A stretch of 64,000 bases of DNA from Alnus glutinosa. Taxonomy: Eukaryota > Streptophyta > Magnoliopsida > Fagales > Betulaceae. This document shows positions 1 to 9,847 of this stretch, piece by piece (the stretch's first letter is position 1; every line of letters starts with the position of its first letter). The translations under genes were made by a program, and so were the position numbers. The notes beneath the pieces are model-generated. The model worked only from the letters and a program-made list of their open reading frames with translations, ran no database searches and was not told where the DNA came from. The stretch is from the NCBI RefSeq assembly GCF_958979055.1, contig NC_084896.1, forward strand, positions 5,522,501-5,586,500, given 5' to 3'.

Positions 1-41
1 TTAGATCTAAATCGAAATCATGTTACTAATCATTGAGTTTT

Positions 42-88
42 GAAGATGATGAGATTCCTCTTGTCTCCCTCTACCTGTAATATATATT
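42..88 (+). promoter_or_regulatory. DUF241 gene A upstream block and TATA box
   Basis: A block beginning GAAGATGATGAGATTCCTC runs into a pyrimidine-rich stretch and a TATATATT box at 81-88, about 66 bases before the ATG at 154. The same arrangement is present upstream of every other DUF241 copy in the window that keeps its 5' end. Conservation between copies is seen directly; promoter function is inferred. Confidence 0.5.
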
Positions 89-153
89 CAGTAGATGCCA
101 ACCGAAGGATGGTAAATTTCTAGACTTTCTCTTAATTCTGTGAGTGGAAAAAG

Positions 154-1041
154 ATGGCCTCGTCTCCTCTCAACAAAAAATCCCATCACCATGCTCGCTC
201 CAATAGCTTGCCAGCCAGACCACACCCTCTCATTCTACAATGCAATGAGCATTTATGCAGATTGGAGGCTTCTCATGCACCCTCTTCATCATCATCATCA
301 TCATTAAGCTGCAAACTAATTGGCCTTCAGGATTTGCACGATTGTGTTGAAAAGTTGCTTCAGTTACCCCAAATGCAACACGCCTTTGTCCAAAGGTGTC
401 ATGAAAGATGGGTAGAAGAGCTTTTGGATGGATCTCTCAGGCTCCTGGACATGTGTAGTTCAGCCAAGGATGCCTTGATACATACAAAAGAATGCGCACG
501 CGAACTCCAATCAATTATGCGCAGAAGATCAGGAGGTGACATGGGGCTCGAAAGGGAGGTTAGGAAATTCTTGACCTCCAGGAAGGTTGTCAAAAAGGCA
601 ATCCAGAAGGCCCTAAAGGGAATTGAAGGCAAGCATGTTGAGAAAAACCATGAGACTCTACCCATGGTTAGCACATTGAGAGAAATAGAAACATTCACTC
701 TCACTGTGTTTGAATCCATGTTGTCCTATATTGCGGGGCCAAAGTTGCAATCAAAACTAAGCAGCTGGTCCTTGGTTTCTAAGTTGGTGCTCCCCAAAAG
801 AGTAGCAGCGGGTGAGAATGAAGAAACAGATACATCTGACTTTGAGAAGGTGGATGTTGCATTACACTCCCTTATTAGTCCCAACACAAGCAAATCAGAT
901 TACAGCACGCACGTTGAGAATGTGCATAACTTGCTGGGGAAATTGGAGCCAATTTTTCAAGATCTTGAAGAGGGACTTGAGTGCCTGTTTAGGCGCCTAA
1001 TCAAAACCAGAGTTTCTCTTCTCAACATCTTGAACCACTAG
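154..1041 (+). CDS. DUF241 family protein, copy A
   Basis: Intact intronless gene of 295 residues. It resembles the plant-specific DUF241 family (Pfam PF03087), which has no firmly established biochemical role. The basic N-terminus contains HARSNSLPARPHPL, then a serine run encoded by TCA/TCT triplets (about residues 44-50), then mostly helical sequence with LIGLQDLHDCVEKLL, TKECARELQSIMRRR and a conserved C-terminal GLECLFRRLIKTRVSLLNIL. No signal peptide or membrane segment is evident. The start fits all paralogues and lies in an AAGATGGCC context. Copy B, 2984 bases downstream, differs by about 20 residues and one serine, so the two arose by a recent tandem duplication that included the promoter. 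Confidence 0.85.
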   Translation: MASSPLNKKSHHHARSNSLPARPHPLILQCNEHLCRLEASHAPSSSSSSSLSCKLIGLQDLHDCVEKLLQLPQMQHAFVQRCHERWVEELLDGSLRLLDMCSSAKDALIHTKECARELQSIMRRRSGGDMGLEREVRKFLTSRKVVKKAIQKALKGIEGKHVEKNHETLPMVSTLREIETFTLTVFESMLSYIAGPKLQSKLSSWSLVSKLVLPKRVAAGENEETDTSDFEKVDVALHSLISPNTSKSDYSTHVENVHNLLGKLEPIFQDLEEGLECLFRRLIKTRVSLLNILNH

Positions 1042-1803
1042 CCACAGAGATCACAATGCAATTATGATAGACATAGAGTTTTGTCATTTATTATGAAAAG
1101 AGAAGGAAGATGTTAGCTATTTATACTTGTAAATGAATGAAATATATGTGTATTATGAAAAAACGAAGGTAGATATTGGAAATCATCTCTCTTTTTTGGA
1201 TAAGTTCAGAAATCATCCGTTCTACATTTCTTTTCTATTTTTTTAGATGAATCAAAACTTTTATAGAACAAGAACAACACCAATTTCATCACTACATCGA
1301 AGGAATTATTATCGTTTAGCGCCGCTATGGTGAAATCGGTAGACACGCTTCTCAATACAACCTGGCAGTAAAAACTGGACCACGTCCAAAAAATTAAAAA
1401 CAGGACACACAATCACTACAACTATGTAGAAGCCTAACAAAAAGAAACGCCTGCTGCAACAAAACATAAACATGCACCAAGACAAAATCAGATATTAGTA
1501 AAGTTAACAACTTTAAAGCTTAATAGCACATACATCAATACCAAAATCAGAACATGAGGACTCTTGCTGGGTAATGCGCCTATTAGCATCTTAGACAATG
1601 AAGATGCAGACCTGACGGGTCGCGATGTGTGCCATCTGCGACCAGAATATTTTGAAAATCTGCAAGGAGCGGAAGTGCGCGCATTTTTTTATTACATTTA
1701 TGTTCTTTCAGATGGACACTAGAAGAACACTAGAAAGAACTCTAGCATTCCTCTAAAAAGATTAATACAAATGCATATTGGTTGAAGCTACCAAGCCACA
1801 TTA
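1042..1803. other. Intergenic, no gene seen
   Basis: This is the 3' flank of DUF241 A followed by A/T-rich DNA. The first 160 bases match the 3' flank of copy B. It also contains a plastid tRNA-Leu-like fragment near 1321, annotated separately. No other coding sequence is supported. Confidence 0.5.
1321..1353 (+). pseudogene. Fragment resembling plastid trnL-UAG
   Basis: Thirty-three bases beginning GCCGCTATGGTGAAATCGGT match, as recalled, the 5' acceptor, D-arm and start of the anticodon arm of plastid tRNA-Leu(UAG), with about two mismatches. The similarity stops before the anticodon loop, so no functional tRNA can form. It is probably a scrap of plastid DNA transferred to the nucleus. The match is from memory and was not searched. 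Confidence 0.45.
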
Positions 1804-2058
1804 AGACGCGCGTCTCATGTATTAAATATCAAGCATCTTGTTCCATACATGGGAGATTCATCTTATGAGGATGTGAATTCGAAGGCAAATTCTCTCCAAC
1901 CCCATGGGGGTAATGTAGATCAAGCTGCGATCGATTTTTTGAAGAAACTTGGAGAAGTGAGCATCCAAACAAGGTCCAAAACACGTCTGAAGATTTTGTT
2001 GGGAAGGAGTTCCAAGATCGTGCCTCTTCAGGAACTAAGCTCGTCAGGAAGGCGATAG
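1804..2058 (+). pseudogene. Ty3/Gypsy pol C-terminal remnant
   Basis: One open frame reads through VLNIKHLVPYMGDSS and then an Asn-Ser-rich tail (ANSLQPHGG). This resembles the extreme C-terminus of Ty3/Gypsy polyproteins, where a (F/L)NVKHL(I/V)PY segment precedes a GDSS acidic tail and SLQP. Upstream integrase sequence and LTRs are not recognisable, so this is a truncated relic. The ATG at 1849 is internal to the fragment and not a gene start. Confidence 0.55.
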
Positions 2059-2957
2059 GACGAGGAGGAATGCGTGAGAGATCTCACATGCTCATCAGGA
2101 AGCATATCACGACAAGTAAGTGTCTCCTTTAATACGAGATCGCAACAAATTGACAAATTAACCGATTTAATTTCAGTGTTCTACAATGTTTAAGAATCTA
2201 ACTACTATAATTACTTGTTATATATAAACAGTTTTGGCTACAACTTTTATCTATTATTCATTGGTTTTCAATAAGAAACACTCAAGGAGTGATTTTCTAC
2301 TTAGCCGACCTCAAATTCTTGATTCGATTCTTGATTTTGAGAAGAGGTGTGAGTATTAATGTGTGTGTTAATTCTGCGACCCATTACACCTACGCTGCAT
2401 CATAAGACTGCATTGTCACTTATGGGTTTTTTTTTTTTTTTTAAAAAAAAAAAAACATATATATATATATTGGAGAACAATGATAAACCCTTTGATGCAT
2501 AGAAAATTAGGCATAAGATTTGAATATTATTTTTTGAATAAGATTAACTTGAAAATGAAAAGAATCGTACAAAATATTTGAAGATTATTTTTAAAATTTT
2601 GAAAGAAATGCATATGCCTACAATAATTATGAATTATTATCACTTATCAGTCAAAAGAAACATAAATAAAGTCTTCTGACTGCAATTAATGAAACACATA
2701 CCACACAGCTATGATTATTCTATGATACATGTGTGCACGAGTGACACGGCCCTCTTGTCTCCCGTAGACGCTGGCTGAGCTGGGCAGATCGAATGGCTAA
2801 TGCCTTTGTTGTATTGGAGGAGATGGTATCAATACCACTCGTGTGTACCAGGGCACAAGATATCATGTCATACAGATCTGATTTTAGAAAATTATATTGG
2901 TAATGAGTTGGGGACAAGTTGGTGGGGAGACATTGCATAAACATTGCTGGCATTGCA
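2059..2957. other. A/T-rich intergenic DNA, no gene seen
   Basis: It contains a T-run/A-run/AT-dinucleotide patch near 2428-2470 and otherwise low-complexity A/T-rich sequence. Just before the copied promoter of DUF241 B it joins the duplicated segment. No coding feature is supported. Confidence 0.45.
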
Positions 2958-3002
2958 TTTAGATCCAAATCGAAATCATGTTACTACTGATCATTGAGTT
3001 TA

Positions 3003-3049
3003 GAAGATGATGAGATTCCTCTGGTCTCCCTCTACCTGTAATATATATT
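3003..3049 (+). promoter_or_regulatory. DUF241 gene B upstream block and TATA box
   Basis: Near-identical to the block upstream of copy A: GAAGATGATGAGATTCCTC, a pyrimidine-rich stretch, then TATATATT at 3042-3049. It sits about 89 bases before the ATG at 3138. The extra distance compared with copy A comes from a short insertion in the leader. Confidence 0.5.
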
Positions 3050-3137
3050 CAGTAGATGCAAACCGAAGGATGGCAAATTTCTAGACTGATTTCAACATTC
3101 AACTTCTAAGCCTTTCTTTCTTCTCTGAGTAGAAAAG

Positions 3138-4022
3138 ATGGCCACATCTCCTCTCAACCAAAAATCCCATTACCATGCTCGCTCCAATAGCTTGCCATCC
3201 AGACCACACCCTCTCATTCTACAATGCAATGAGCATTTATGCAGATTGGAGGCTTCTGGCGCACCCTCTTCTTCATCATCATCATTAAGCTGCAAACTAA
3301 TTGGCCTTCAGGATTTGCATGATTCTGTTGAAAAGTTGCTTCAGTTGCCCCAAATGCAACATGCCTTTGTCCAAAGGTGTCATGAAAGATGGGTAGAAGA
3401 GCTTTTGGATGGATCTCTCAGGCTCTTGGACATGTGTAGCGCAGCCAAGGATGCCTTGATGCATACAAAAGAATGCGCACGCGAACTGCAATCAATTATG
3501 CGCAGAAGATCAGGAGGTGACATGGGGCTTGAAAGGGAGGTTAGGAAATTCTTGACCTCTAGGAAGGTTGTCAAAAAGGCAATGCAGAAGGCCCTAAAGG
3601 GCATGGAAGGCAAACATGCTGACAAAAACCATGAGAGTCTGCCCATGGTTAGCACACTGAGAGAAATAGAAACAGTCACTCTCACTGTGTTTGAATCCTT
3701 GTTGTCCTATATTGCCGGGCCAAAGTTGCAATCAAAACTAAGCAGCTGGTCCTTGGTTTCTAAGTTGGTGCTCCCCAAAAGAGTAGCAGCATGTGAAAAT
3801 GAAGAAACAGATACATCTGAATTTGAGAAGGTGGATGCTGCATTACACTCCCTTATTAGTCACAACACAAGTAAATCAGATTACATCACGCACGTTGAGA
3901 ATGTGCATAACTTGCTGGGGAAATTGGAGCCAATTTTTCAAGATCTTGAAGAGGGACTTGAGTGCCTGTTTAGGCGCCTAATCAAAACCAGAGTTTCTCT
4001 TCTCAACATCTTGAACCACTAG
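3138..4022 (+). CDS. DUF241 family protein, copy B
   Basis: Intact intronless gene of 294 residues, tandem duplicate of copy A with the same layout: basic HARSNSLPSRPHPL, serine run, LQDLHDSVEKLLQLP, TKECARELQSIMRRR and GLECLFRRLIKTRVSLLNIL at the end. Changes from copy A are mostly conservative (I/M, V/A, E/D, S/A) and one serine codon is lost from the TCA run. Family function is unknown. Both the 5' and 3' flanks match those of copy A, so the whole transcription unit was duplicated. I see no frame defect, and it is probably functional. Confidence 0.85.
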   Translation: MATSPLNQKSHYHARSNSLPSRPHPLILQCNEHLCRLEASGAPSSSSSSLSCKLIGLQDLHDSVEKLLQLPQMQHAFVQRCHERWVEELLDGSLRLLDMCSAAKDALMHTKECARELQSIMRRRSGGDMGLEREVRKFLTSRKVVKKAMQKALKGMEGKHADKNHESLPMVSTLREIETVTLTVFESLLSYIAGPKLQSKLSSWSLVSKLVLPKRVAACENEETDTSEFEKVDAALHSLISHNTSKSDYITHVENVHNLLGKLEPIFQDLEEGLECLFRRLIKTRVSLLNILNH

Positions 4023-5598
4023 CCATATATGCACAGAGATCACAATGCAATATTATGATAGACATAGAGTTTTGTCATTTATTATGAAAAGAGAAGGAAG
4101 ATGTTAGCTATTCATACTTGTAAATGAATGAAATATATGTGTATTATGAAAAAAGAAGGAAGATAATGGAAATCATCTCTCTTTTTTGGATAAGTTGCAG
4201 AAATTATCTGTTCTACATCTCTTGTTCACAAGCTTCCAGCACTCTCACTCTTTTACTGTGCAATATTGGATTTGAATGTTCTATTATATATGTCCCGTCT
4301 TTAGCTACCCAACTACTCATTATCTACTGCAAGTTCGTTCGATCGAAGTAAAAAGTTGTTATCCTTTTTAATCAACTTTCTAACTCCACTAAGCTTGTCT
4401 TGATCATAGGATGTCATAATCAAAAGATATATATAACCGTTCTACTTTGACTCGGTCTTTGCAGGACAACATTCATAAACTTGACTTTTCATGTACACCA
4501 ACTTTTTCGTTAACTCAACCCCAAACATTATAATCCAGAAACAAGTTTTGACACATGAATTTATCAACACACACACAAAAAAAAAGGGTTCAAGTAGAAA
4601 GGAGATATTTTTTCCAATGACCCCATTAATCAATTAACCAGACCTTGGCAGTGGTTGGAATATATGAGCTGAATAATGGTGTCCAGTAGGTGGTGCCAAG
4701 GCTTGATCCTAATTTAAAGGCATGTGTATAATGATGTTGAGAAAAAAAAAAAAGAAAAAAAAAAGTCCTGTTATGCATGCTTAATTATGTAGATTCCATG
4801 AAGCATAAAACGAAATTATATGCTTCAATTCCTGTACAACAAGCATGTTTTCTGAACATTATTTCTATCACTTACGCTTGCACGTTATTCATGAACTTGG
4901 CATCAAAGTCGTCAAGATTCCAATTGTCTCAATTTAAAGTTGACTAAGAATTAATCACATTTACATGTTCAATATAGAAAAGATAGTAGAAAAATGATAT
5001 CATATATATTCCTTTGACTATTAAAAGATGTGCTGGCTTTCTTTGTTTCTGGGGAACAGTCTGATATAGATCGAGTTTGTTTACTGTATTATGTCATATA
5101 AATGTATGCTGATTTTGCCTGCTTCTTCTCCAACAATCACAATTTGACACATGGTGTTCTTCTCATTGTGTTTGCATGTGCACGTGTGCATAGGATTACT
5201 TAATCTTCGTTCAATTTTTTACTTTAATACTGATATTTTTAATTACAAACTTCAAATAATAGAACAAGAGAACTGGAGTGCTGGTGAGAGCAAGACATTG
5301 CATAAACATCGCCATAGATTATAGGTTTAGATATAAATCAAGATCGTACATGATATAAGAAAAATATTCTCAATATATATCTTAAAAAATTTAAAAAAAG
5401 TGCATATATATTAAATTAAAAATAGAAAATAGATAAATAGAAAACTTTAGTAATAATATAAAAAGATTGCTTCTTCTTTTTTTCTAGAGGTATTATTTTT
5501 TGAAAAAAAAAATGTAAAACTTCTATTTGCGTCGACAAGTAACTATCGATGATGATAGTTATATTAGCATCGACTTTCGTCAATTCTATTTTTAATCT

Positions 5599-5600
<2 letters not shown>
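4023..5600. other. Intergenic, no gene seen
   Basis: The first about 170 bases match the 3' flank of DUF241 A. The remainder is A/T-rich with short A runs near 4740-4765. Open frames here are short and show no family resemblance. Confidence 0.45.
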
Positions 5601-5633
<33 letters not shown>

Positions 5634-5642
5634 TTCCCCCCC
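5601..5642 (+). repeat. Long poly-C tract
   Basis: Thirty-three consecutive C residues, then TT and seven more C. It lies almost exactly at the truncated edge of the CHX pseudogene that follows. Homopolymers of this length are hard to assemble, so the true length is uncertain. Confidence 0.85.
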
Positions 5643-5644
5643 TT

Positions 5645-6440
5645 CTTAATGAAGGAAAACCCTTGCTAATTCTACTCACGAAGAGAGCAAAGGTTAAAAG
5701 CACGCTTAACCTATCGCTTACCATTGTTGCAGATAGGCGACGAAGTTTGAAATTCAGCATCTTGAGGTCCTTAAGAAGGCAAGCGAGGACCGAAAATGGA
5801 GTTATACAATGGGTTTTTGTTACAAATGGAAGTATATATGTTTCTTCTTTTACCTAGCGGCCATAATCTTCCAATTAAGTTACGCTTGGACTGACAAGCC
5901 AATTATGATCAAAGGCGATGATATGCATGCAACATTGGTAAACATGCTTTTCTTCCGGTTCTTTTTATCATTCCTAAATCCATTTTCACCGCACTCACAA
6001 AAAAAGAAAAAAAGAAAGAAAAAAGGGCATGTAACTAAAGATCGATAGCATACAAGAAGAGACGAACTAAGGATTACGCCAACTTGGTTCACATATATAA
6101 AATCAAGACAATTGTTCAGTTACAACTCACGTAAATATCATGCGCAAATAAGGAAAATAAAGAGAGAGAGAGAGGGGGGGAGGAAGTGGAAGAGAGCACG
6201 TACAGGATGTTGTGTGGTGAACTTAATTGGAGACTCCATGATGATTAAAGAACGTAATGGGCCGGAGGCTTGGGTGAGGATGAAAATGAGAGCCCTCAAC
6301 AGCTAAAGCAGTAGCAATGTAAACGGTATAGTCCCAGAACGAATGTAGTTCCACAGGCCTGGTGAACTCATCGTGGGGGGTATCTCAGAACATACGTTTA
6401 TGGCGATCATGCAGCTTGCATTAACAAATGAAATTTATAT
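5645..6440 (-). pseudogene. Truncated CHX cation/H+ exchanger pseudogene 1
   Basis: On the minus strand, 6440-6197 is homologous to exon 1 of the CHX genes at 28881 and 49760, and about 6092-5645 is homologous to the first half of exon 2, up to the VSD motif region. The intron between them keeps a purine-rich GA repeat (about 6162-6184). Exon 2 stops at a poly-C tract; its second half and exon 3 are missing. Several small indels break the frame (for example in the region matching VKMDLGMIKR). No exchanger can be made. Confidence 0.8.
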
Positions 6441-6779
6441 GGGTAGAAGGTACCACTTTCATGAAGTCACTACAAGAGTTTGCTTCATTAGCGTCAAGCT
6501 TATTAGCGGATCATAATTCATTAGCGTTGGATTTTTAGCATCAACCACATTATGTCGCCGTTAATGAGCTTATTATTTGTAATGAGTTTCTAAACGAGGG
6601 ATGTTCCATTTAAGGAAGTTTCTATTTTTGGAAAGTTTTAAGAAAATGTTTCATTTATGGAAAGATCTAAATATGAAAAGTATAGAGATGAAAAGTATGT
6701 TCTCAATGTTTCATTTTTGGTCTCCTATAGTTGTTTTCATGATAATTTGCATAACTGATTTAAAAACGTTGAGCCATCA
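6441..6779. other. Intergenic, no gene seen
   Basis: A/T-rich sequence between the CHX pseudogene and a retroelement fragment. Phrases such as TTTCATTT and AAAATGTTTCATT recur locally. No coding feature is supported. Confidence 0.35.
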
Positions 6780-7215
6780 ATCATAAAAATAATATAGTAG
6801 GTGATAATGTATATAGTCTCCCACAATGAAACTTCTACGTATAATCTCAACTGTAAAGTATATTTTAAATGTTTTCTATTAGTCGGTGTTTACTATATCA
6901 GTTATGGAGATTTTCAAACAAAAGTTTTTAAAATTGGTGGCTATTATAGTGTACGCATGACTAAAAATGAAAAATTGGTTCTTTGCGAAAACTCAGTGAA
7001 TAGCATACCTCTGAGGTCATAGTGTATTTATTTATGCTAAGACGGTGGGCTCATAATTCCACCTGTGTGAATGCGGCAACCCCTGCAACCGTGCAGACGT
7101 TTATACTTTGATTGTAGGTTTTGCGGATATAGATATTGATTCGTCCACCTATCGTATGGGATGCTATGATTAGAGCATATCGTGACAGTCATAAGTCATG
7201 GACTCATGAGAAGTA
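6780..7215 (+). mobile_element. Fragment of the giant LTR-like repeat family
   Basis: This stretch matches 14820-15240 and, less closely, 15780-16110 and 19910-20230. Shared blocks include AAATGTTTTCTATTAGTC, TTGCGAAAACTCAGTGAATA and GCGGTGGGCTCATAATTCC-like text. It represents an internal segment of the family described at 11252-15623. Neither end is intact. Confidence 0.6.
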
Positions 7216-7826
7216 AAGTATGAGTAGAAAAGTATTATGATCGAGGAGGGCACGTAGGTAAAGGAGGTAATGTTGACCCCATAAATGTTAAAGATCGATG
7301 TATGATGTGATGTTCCGAATATTATTTACCATTTTAAGAATAAAATTTAATGGATAAATGACTAAAATTAATTAAACGACTAGAAAATACAACAGGACGC
7401 ACAGAGAATGTTTTATAATCTAAAGAAATAAAGTATATAAGAGGAAAATGTGAGAAAATGAATTAGAAAGGAGATGGAAAATTGAAAATAAAGGAAATAA
7501 GTAAAATTAATGTGGCGCGTCCGGACAGCTCAAAAGGCTCGTTCGAATAGTTCCTTATCAACACGAGACGGACGCCTCATTTCACGTGTGTCTGGATGCC
7601 TGACTTAATGTGTTTTGACCGAACGTTTCTCTTATTGGTCCACATCTTTATCAGGTATTCTCTTATTGGCAGTGGGATGGGGGCCATGGGGCAAAGAGTT
7701 GTGACTATCATTCACTTCCTTCCATACACTGGTATCTCTTTTAGGGCTACAAAAAAAAAAAAAATAGAACCCTAACTAACGAACGTCTGCAAAAGATAGG
7801 GTTCTAACTAACTAACCCATAACATT
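7216..7826. other. Non-coding DNA, possible diverged LTR
   Basis: No gene is seen. The last bases (AACCCATAACA, ending at 7826) match the end of the inverted LTR at 8749-9154 and directly precede a primer-binding site, so a 5' LTR should end here. The sequence further upstream does not resemble that LTR, so it is either very diverged or was replaced by a rearrangement. Confidence 0.4.
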
Positions 7827-7961
7827 TGGTATCAAAGCCGTTCGATTCTTCACCCATAGCTTTCGAATCGTCAAGAAATTTTCTTTTTTCGATCTGGAGC
7901 GTCCTCAACAGAGCAGAGAGTGCAGCTCTGTGATATACTCAAGAAGAAGAAGCGACCACAA

Positions 7962-8060
7962 ATGGCTTCTTCAACCAGAGGCGAAGCAAATGTCTACAAA
8001 TTGATCGGTCCGGTGCTTGTGAAGCAGGATTTGGCTGACGAAGAGCAGATTCAGAATTAA
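7962..8060 (+). pseudogene. Captured prefoldin subunit 6 fragment
   Basis: The 32-codon frame starts MASSTR and contains EANVYKLIGPVLVKQDLA. From memory this matches a highly conserved segment of eukaryotic prefoldin subunit 6, a chaperonin co-factor that hands actin and tubulin to CCT. The usual N-terminal coiled coil between the start and this segment is missing. After LAD the frame runs into unrelated sequence and stops. It sits between a primer-binding site and a polypurine tract, so it travels as retroelement cargo. It is not a functional prefoldin; a short peptide could still be translated. Confidence 0.65.
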
Positions 8061-8578
8061 GCAGCACGATGTTCCGCGTGATTAATGAGAGAAGCTGGTC
8101 GAGGAAGAAGAAACTTCAGAAGATCCATGGAGATGTCATCGGAACGTTGGAAGAGAGAGGCGGGAGAAGCTTCAGGAAGAGGGAGGATTTTTTACAGTCA
8201 CAGTCAATAACATCACAGTCACTCAAGAATGTCCAGGTTCATTGTATTGTATTCCTTATTAGAAGAAGACTGTAGAAGAATGTAGAAGCTTGCAAGTCTA
8301 CATGATGGGTGTCCAGGCGTGCATCATGACTCATGATGGAATCAGAGAATCCCAAATGCATGACTCATGGGGAGCGTCTGTTGGCAATTCATGAATTAAA
8401 AAAGAAAAAGAAAACAAGGGTTATGCGTGGGAAAGACTAGCTGGAGCTTCTAGAAGGTTGACAGGAGCAATTAATTGGGCTGCAATTTATTTGGGTTTTT
8501 TTTTTTAATATTGTGTTTTAAGGATTATCTAATTTGACAGCACACCTTGCGGGCAAGGTGTTCTTAAGGGGGAGAGAA

Positions 8579-8709
8579 TGTAAGGAATATAATGTAAGGG
8601 ATAGGGCTTTCAGTGGGCTTCTAGGCCCATACTAGGGAATAGAGTATTCTAGAAGATATCAAGTGAGGTGTACAATTCTGTTAGCATATTCTCTAACAGA
8701 ATATATTAT
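8579..8709. repeat. Left arm of 131-bp perfect inverted LTR repeat
   Basis: These 131 bases are the exact reverse complement of 9024-9154 by eye. The arms start at the LTR terminus (TGTAAGGAATATAATG) and are separated by about 314 bases holding the inverted internal leader and the rest of the inverted LTR. Confidence 0.85.
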
Positions 8710-8748
8710 GAAGCTATGGGTGAAGAATCGAACGGCTCTGATACCAAA

Positions 8749-9154
8749 TGTTATGGGTTTTTCTAATTTGGATACGATTCAGGGATATTATAGCCAAACA
8801 AGGTAGAATTGATAAAGATTCAAGGAAGAAGATGAAGATTATAGATGGATAATGCATTAAAAGCTACGGGCACTTTGAGAGGCCCAATCTCTCCCAAGCA
8901 CTCTGAGAGGCCTAGACTCTCTCAGGCACTTCTAGAAGCCTAATCTCTCTGATAAATAACCAGCTACAGTATTCTTCTTCTTCTTTCTTCTTCTCTCCCT
9001 TCTACCTATTGCCTCCCCTTTAAATAATATATTCTGTTAGAGAATATGCTAACAGAATTGTACACCTCACTTGATATCTTCTAGAATACTCTATTCCCTA
9101 GTATGGGCCTAGAAGCCCACTGAAAGCCCTATCCCTTACATTATATTCCTTACA
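8749..9154 (-). repeat. Complete inverted LTR, 406 bp
   Basis: Read on the minus strand it starts TGTAAGG and ends CCCATAACA. It is followed on that strand by TTTGGTATCAGAGCC, a primer-binding-site-like sequence. The 349-bp solo LTR at 50822-51170 is a divergent relative: both share a TGTTATGG start on the plus strand, a middle rich in 'gaggcc...ctctc' phrases, and a CTTACA end. Confidence 0.75.
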
Positions 9155-9420
9155 ATAGGGCTTAAAACAAGAAGTTATTTATCAGATGTTCATTAGCAAA
9201 GACACTTGGTCTTTGGTAACCAAAGACCATGATTGACTTAATTATCATTTGTGATGCAAATTGAAACTTAGGTACCAAAAAATAAAGCTTCAAAATTTAA
9301 ATACTAAAAATGTATTTAACCCAAAAATAAAACTCTTTATAGTTTTACTTTTGTTGGCCACATATTATTGCATGCCCTCTACATGGAGAAAATTGTAATT
9401 GTTTGGTAGAATAACAAATC

Positions 9421-9455
<35 letters not shown>

Positions 9456-9847
9456 TACATACGGGCGGAGTCAAGATTTTAAGTCAGGGGGTCAATTTTT
9501 TTTTATGAATAAAAAAAATTAAAGTTCAACAAAAGTTAATTAAATGGTTGACAAGCTCTTTTTTGTAGATATGCTCTTCAAATGTTGTCTCTATTACTAG
9601 AATGGTAATCAACAATTTTTTTTTTCCTTAAATAAGGATCGAATGGCAGATTTGCTAAATTTACCGAAGTACAAGCTTGTTTAGAATTTGATTGTAACTC
9701 AATTGAGTCATTGTTCTCCATAATCTAGGCAACTACAATTATATATTTTATACAATTAAAATATGAAACAAAAACTATATATATTCCTAAATAATTAAAT
9801 ATAAAAACAATTATCAAAAAAGCAATCAAAGATTCTAATTATAAAAG
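9155..9847. other. A/T-rich DNA with TA microsatellite, no gene seen
   Basis: It includes a (TA)n/(CA)n microsatellite at about 9421-9455. Around 9240-9310 a stretch resembles one arm of the foldback element at 44329-44563 (AATTGAAACTTAGGTACC, ending near TATTTAACCC). No coding sequence is supported. Confidence 0.4.

Larger units (their letters stand above)
7827..9154 (+). mobile_element. Rearranged non-autonomous LTR retroelement
   Basis: At 7827 a TTTGGTATCAAAGCC sequence resembles a primer-binding site for initiator tRNA-Met. The internal region has no gag or pol but carries a captured prefoldin fragment. A purine-rich tract (AAGGGGGAGAGAA) precedes TGTAAGG at 8579, the start of a 3' LTR. 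Only 131 bases of this LTR follow (8579-8709). The sequence then flips: 8710-8748 is the reverse complement of the internal start near 7827-7866, and 8749-9154 is a complete LTR in reverse (TG...CA on the minus strand). Such an arrangement is expected from integration into its own cDNA. Confidence 0.7.

Noticed and set aside
399-719. Long minus-strand frames opposite the DUF241 genes (also 3380-3685, 30350-30763, 51408-51905, 53415-53774)
   Set aside because: They mirror the conserved sense codons and recur only because the sense genes are paralogous. They show no start, family or independent constraint.
5416-5760. Gly-rich and Pro-rich frames across the poly-C tract
   Set aside because: Translations of a homopolymer joined to CHX pseudogene sequence.
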